Below, piece after piece: positions 45,256 to 47,443 of a stretch of 47,443 nt of DNA. The stretch is taken from positions 1-47,443 of the forward strand of contig JAAVCF010000017.1 in NCBI GenBank assembly GCA_014802445.1, in the 5' to 3' direction. The first letter of the stretch is position 1. Each line of letters begins with the position of its first letter. This stretch comes from Bacteroides sp. (lineage in GTDB: Bacteria > Bacteroidota > Bacteroidia > Bacteroidales > Muribaculaceae). The translations under genes were made by a program, and so were the position numbers. Below the pieces are notes generated by a model. It made no database searches, was not told where the DNA came from, and saw only the letters and a program-made list of their open reading frames with translations.

Positions 45256-46245
45256 CTATTTAATTGTTATGATTACGCTGCCGCGCTCACCGTCGGGCGC
45301 CGTATAGGCCAGCAAGTGTCTGCCTGCTCCGAGCTCCGAGGGGACAAGATAGGAGGCCGCAACGGCCTCGCCGTTGACAGTCCATGCGGCATCGTCGGCC
45401 ACATAAGGACTCCAAAGGTCAATGCGCGAATCAGAGAGCGAATAGGAGCCCCGGAGCGCCACAGGCTTACCCGGCGCGACCTCGCCATCTGAAAACGGCT
45501 CATCACGCTTATCACCCCACACATACTCCTCCAGCCCGGCCCACTCCACAAACGGATTGCCGCAGCCCCCTTGAGCCGCAGCTATCAGAGCATTGCGGTG
45601 CCTCTCGGCTTCATCCACGGGATCCTCACGGCTCCATTGGAGCATGAGGTCACGCCCGTAGGCCGACAAGCCGCCGGCATCGGCCACGAGCACCGCCCGC
45701 GGGTCGAGCAAGTCAGAGGGATAAAGCGTGGTCATATACATAACCACCCTTGCCACATCGCCCTTCATCTGCGCCGGCGGCTCCCAGGCATTAGTCTCCA
45801 CCCCGGCCACGGTGACAGTGCCGGCGCGGAAAGCGCCGATGGAGGCCATCACATTGTCGACCGTAAAAGGCGGATAATCAGCCTTAGAGGTATTGAGGGC
45901 AAACGTGGCCGGGAAGATATTCACCATGTCGAGCCACACACGTCGCGCCGAAGCATCGGGGTCAAAGCGCCACCACTCACGCGGCAACAGCTCGACGGAC
46001 ATGACATTGTCAGGCCAAATGGGCCACGCCTCCACGAGCGATTGCTCAAAGGGGAGCCACAGCATGCCGGCATCATCGGTGAGACGCCGCGCCATCCATT
46101 GCCGCGCATCGTCCACCAGACTCTGAGGCCTGCAGGTGAGGCCGATGGCCAGGCGCAACTCGTCGCCACACATGCCTGCAAAAGGCGCTTCGCCGCGCGC
46201 TGAAGTCGCCGCAACAATCACTGCCGTAAGAACCAGTCGTTTCAT
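45256..46245 (-). CDS. Secreted endonuclease I homologue lacking the catalytic histidine
   Basis: A 329-residue protein with a signal peptide (MKRLVLTAVIVAATSARG). The endonuclease I (EndA/Vvn) skeleton is clear: WLDMVNIFPATFALNTSKADYP matches the MHNLQPS...N segment, QMKGDVARVVMYM matches the RGxIAR block, and DPVDEAERHRNALIAAAQGGCGNPFV with LEEYVWGD matches the C-terminal core. The beta-beta-alpha metal motif usually reads E-H-x-x-P, but here it is SVELLPREWW. The Glu (residue 85) is followed by L-L-P with the His missing, while metal-ligand Asn118 is kept. It is probably catalytically dead or altered. About 80 C-terminal residues form an extra beta domain. The ATG 46245 is preceded by a TAATTTTG box 6 bases away. 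Confidence 0.85.
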   Translation of the reverse strand: MKRLVLTAVIVAATSARGEAPFAGMCGDELRLAIGLTCRPQSLVDDARQWMARRLTDDAGMLWLPFEQSLVEAWPIWPDNVMSVELLPREWWRFDPDASARRVWLDMVNIFPATFALNTSKADYPPFTVDNVMASIGAFRAGTVTVAGVETNAWEPPAQMKGDVARVVMYMTTLYPSDLLDPRAVLVADAGGLSAYGRDLMLQWSREDPVDEAERHRNALIAAAQGGCGNPFVEWAGLEEYVWGDKRDEPFSDGEVAPGKPVALRGSYSLSDSRIDLWSPYVADDAAWTVNGEAVAASYLVPSELGAGRHLLAYTAPDGERGSVIITIK

Positions 46246-46298
46246 AACCACCAAAATTAGCACTTTTCAGCTAAAAATAGCTAAAAGCGCCCCAAACA

Positions 46299-46331
46299 TT
46301 TGCTTCAAGCCTGAGAAATGGCTATATTTGC
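46299..46331 (+). promoter_or_regulatory. Consensus promoter of the tmRNA gene
   Basis: TTTG (46299-46302), 20 bases, then TATATTTGC (46323-46331) is a full consensus match. Transcription should start about 30 bases before the mature tmRNA 5' end, leaving a short leader for processing. Confidence 0.88.
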
Positions 46332-46367
46332 AGTCACATTCTGCCCCAAAAGCAGTCATGGAACACT

Positions 46368-46764
46368 GGGGATGACCGGTTTTGACAGCGTGTAGAGGTG
46401 GTGTGTAAGCATGCAGAGCAATGATGGCTACGCTCTATAATCAGGGACATCAAAATTTCAAATGGCGAAAACAACTACGCTCTCGCTGCTTAATCGAAGT
46501 ATAGTAGATTAGCTTTATCTCCGCAATAGTTGCGGAGACGAGACATCACCCGATTGTCAATCGTCCCGAGACTAATCGACAAGGTGGTGCAGATAAATCG
46601 GGAATAGGAGGAGCCAAGCCTCGGGACTCCCCCGAAATTTTAGAGGATAAGGACACGGTTGGTCGTCTCATGCCTGCCGTATCTCGAAAACCAAGTTAAG
46701 ACTAAGCATGTAGAAAGCACATTAGTTCCACGTTTGGACGAGGGTTCGAATCCCTCCATCTCCA
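46368..46764 (+). ncRNA. ssrA: Transfer-messenger RNA
   Basis: This 397-nt RNA rescues stalled ribosomes. Its 5' GGGGATG (46368-46374) pairs with CATCTCC (46757-46763), including the alanine-type G3-U70 pair. The D-loop-like GACCGGTTTTGACAGC and the T-arm GAGGGTTCGAATCCCTC are intact. The tag frame runs from GGC at 46464 to TAA at 46491-46493 and encodes GENNYALAA, ending in the proteolysis signal. CCA is not fully encoded. It has its own promoter and terminator. Confidence 0.96.
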
Positions 46765-46765
46765 C

Positions 46766-46797
46766 AAAAAAGCTCGCCGCAGGCGGGCTTTTTTTGT
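46766..46797 (+). terminator. Rho-independent terminator of tmRNA
   Basis: GCTCGCC (46772-46778) pairs with GGCGGGC (46782-46788) around a 3-base loop, with one G-U. It is flanked by an A run before and seven T after. Confidence 0.9.
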
Positions 46798-46817
46798 GGG
46801 GCGGAGGGGTGAGAACC

Positions 46818-46870
46818 CGAGGGTTCGTTATCGCCCTGCGCTTGCGAAGCAAGAATCCCTCCATCTCCAC
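46818..46870 (+). repeat. Interrupted copy of the tmRNA 3' end (attachment-site repeat)
   Basis: GAATCCCTCCATCTCCAC at 46853-46870 repeats the tmRNA 3' end (46748-46765) exactly over 18 bases. The left half of the T-arm, CGAGGGTTCG, is also repeated at 46818-46827. In the copy the two halves are separated by 25 extra bases containing a GCTTGCGAAGC hairpin. This is what recombinase-mediated insertion at a tmRNA 3' end leaves behind. I see no integrase gene inside the window. Confidence 0.75.
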
Positions 46871-47174
46871 TTGGCGGGTCGGACAAGTTCCGGACCACGC
46901 AAGACAAAATTAAGACAAACCGGAGACTATCAATTAGTTCTGCAGTTTTTTTCGTGCCTAAAAATGCCGACTCAGGACCGACATCGGACAGAAAAAAGAC
47001 CGCGACGGACAGCCTTTCGTTACCAACTCGTTACACAAAATCTAGTCCTACAAAAAATTTAACGAATTGTAATGAATAGTACTCTATACTCTTGATATCT
47101 AACGAGTTGTAAAGACAAAACTCGGACAAAACATGGACATAAATCGGTCATTTTAATCCCTATAATTGGAATAT
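46871..47174. other. AT-rich non-coding stretch after the tmRNA repeat
   Basis: Base composition turns AT-rich here, unlike the GC-rich chromosome to the left. Short repeats are visible: TAACGAATTGTAA (47060-47072) and TAACGAGTTGTAA (47100-47112) are 40 bp apart, and an inverted relative, AACTCGTTAC, lies at 47025-47034. The word CGGACA recurs three times. I see no gene. Recombinase arm sites are one possibility. Confidence 0.5.
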
Positions 47175-47274
47175 TATACCCGTAAGGGTGTTAAATAAGA
47201 TTTATTTCAATGTTTTATACCCTTTAAGGTGTAAATTGGAATATTTTTATTATCTTTGCACCCTAAAAGGTATA
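47175..47274 (+). promoter_or_regulatory. Triple operator and promoter of the HipB-like gene
   Basis: Three palindromes of the form TATACC-N6-GGTGTA lie at 47175-47192, 47216-47233 and 47257-47274. Their centres are exactly 41 bp apart. The third overlaps a TATCTTTGC -7 box (47251-47259) and ends 2 bases before the ATG, so binding there would block transcription. This fits autorepression by the encoded helix-turn-helix protein. Confidence 0.8.
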
Positions 47275-47276
47275 AT

Positions 47277-47443
47277 ATGACTAATTTGGCAAAATATATA
47301 AAGGCTAAGCGCAAGGAATTTGGGCTTACACAAGTAGATTTATCTCAGAAATCAGGGGTAGGCCTGCGCTTTGTGCGTGAAATGGAACAAGGAAAGGAAA
47401 CTCTCCGACTGGATAAAGTCAATCAGGTTCTTGCACTGTTTGG
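47277..47443 (+). CDS. HipB/Y4mF-like antitoxin, helix-turn-helix (partial)
   Basis: The first 55 residues of an XRE-family DNA-binding protein, cut by the window end. It opens MTNLAKYIKAKRKEFGLTQ, followed by VDLSQKSGVGLRFVREMEQGKETLRLDKVNQVL. The GLTQ-DLS-KSGV-RFV-E-GK-T wording is that of HipB-type antitoxins that precede HipA kinases. The toxin would lie beyond the window. The ATG sits 2 bases after the third operator. Confidence 0.85.
   Translation, partial: MTNLAKYIKAKRKEFGLTQVDLSQKSGVGLRFVREMEQGKETLRLDKVNQVLALF

Noticed and set aside
46818..46870. A second tRNA or tmRNA gene
   Set aside because: Only the T-arm halves and 3' acceptor strand are present, split by 25 bases. There is no 5' acceptor strand, D-arm or anticodon.
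46640..46913. Short open frames over the tmRNA 3' end, with translations such as GDGGIRTLVQ
   Set aside because: This is the familiar spurious translation of tRNA/tmRNA 3' ends, not a gene.

Overview
The window looks like chromosome of a GC-rich Bacteroidales gut bacterium, most likely of the Muribaculaceae (S24-7) type. The reasons are the Bacteroidetes promoter grammar (TTTG, 20 bases, TAnnTTTG), a tmRNA whose tag reads GENNYALAA, a PorQ-type secretion gene, a C10 protease with a short secretion-type C-terminal tail, a linked pyrB-pyrI pair, DUF1599 and DUF2027 proteins, and MacAB-TolC style export genes. The family assignment is inference, because there is no rRNA gene in the window. Most of it is ordinary, densely packed chromosome with many 1-20 base gene overlaps.

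Layout. 1-5732 (+): secreted C10 cysteine protease flanked by opposed short repeats, a small lipoprotein, a DUF1599 gene overlapping a DoxX/MauE-like membrane protein, uridine kinase and lptB. 5740-10543 (-): a five-gene cassette of SGNH hydrolase, SxtJ-like membrane protein, 49-residue DUF5989-like peptide, NodU/CmcH carbamoyltransferase and alpha/beta hydrolase. I regard this as the most interesting system here. It resembles the SxtI/J/K carbamoylation module of saxitoxin clusters, coupled to two hydrolases. 10874-21471 (+): a degenerate esterase-like protein, then uvrB, a YgiQ radical SAM protein, dCMP deaminase, an S41 protease, 5-formyl-THF cyclo-ligase, a LuxR-type regulator with a degenerate receiver, engB, a tRNA1(Val) methyltransferase and a CPBP protease. 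21437-24868 (-): porQ-cmk-ispH-exonuclease-lipoprotein.

25053-28848 (+): a TonB C-terminal-domain protein, pyrB, pyrI, a flavin reductase and glyA, ended by a strong hairpin. 28849-30003 is the largest gene-poor stretch. It holds a 39-base near-perfect palindrome and a promoter-plus-terminator-bounded, highly structured RNA of about 315 nt that I cannot assign to a family. 30004-35534 (+): a complete tripartite ABC exporter (ATPase, two permeases, adaptor, TolC). 35537-46245: rlmH, nadC, a HAD phosphatase, a MATE exporter, a flavoprotein, a translationally coupled DUF2027-Smr / EFR1 ferredoxin / 59-residue membrane peptide operon, a lipoprotein, a SpoU methyltransferase, lgt, a lipoprotein and an endonuclease I homologue that has lost its catalytic histidine.

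46299-47443: the tmRNA gene with its own consensus promoter and terminator. An interrupted copy of its 3' end follows about 105 bases later, the classic signature of an integrated element. The DNA then becomes AT-rich and leads to a HipB-like antitoxin gene with three operator-like palindromes spaced exactly 41 bp apart; that gene is cut by the window end. The accessory island therefore probably begins at the right edge of the window.
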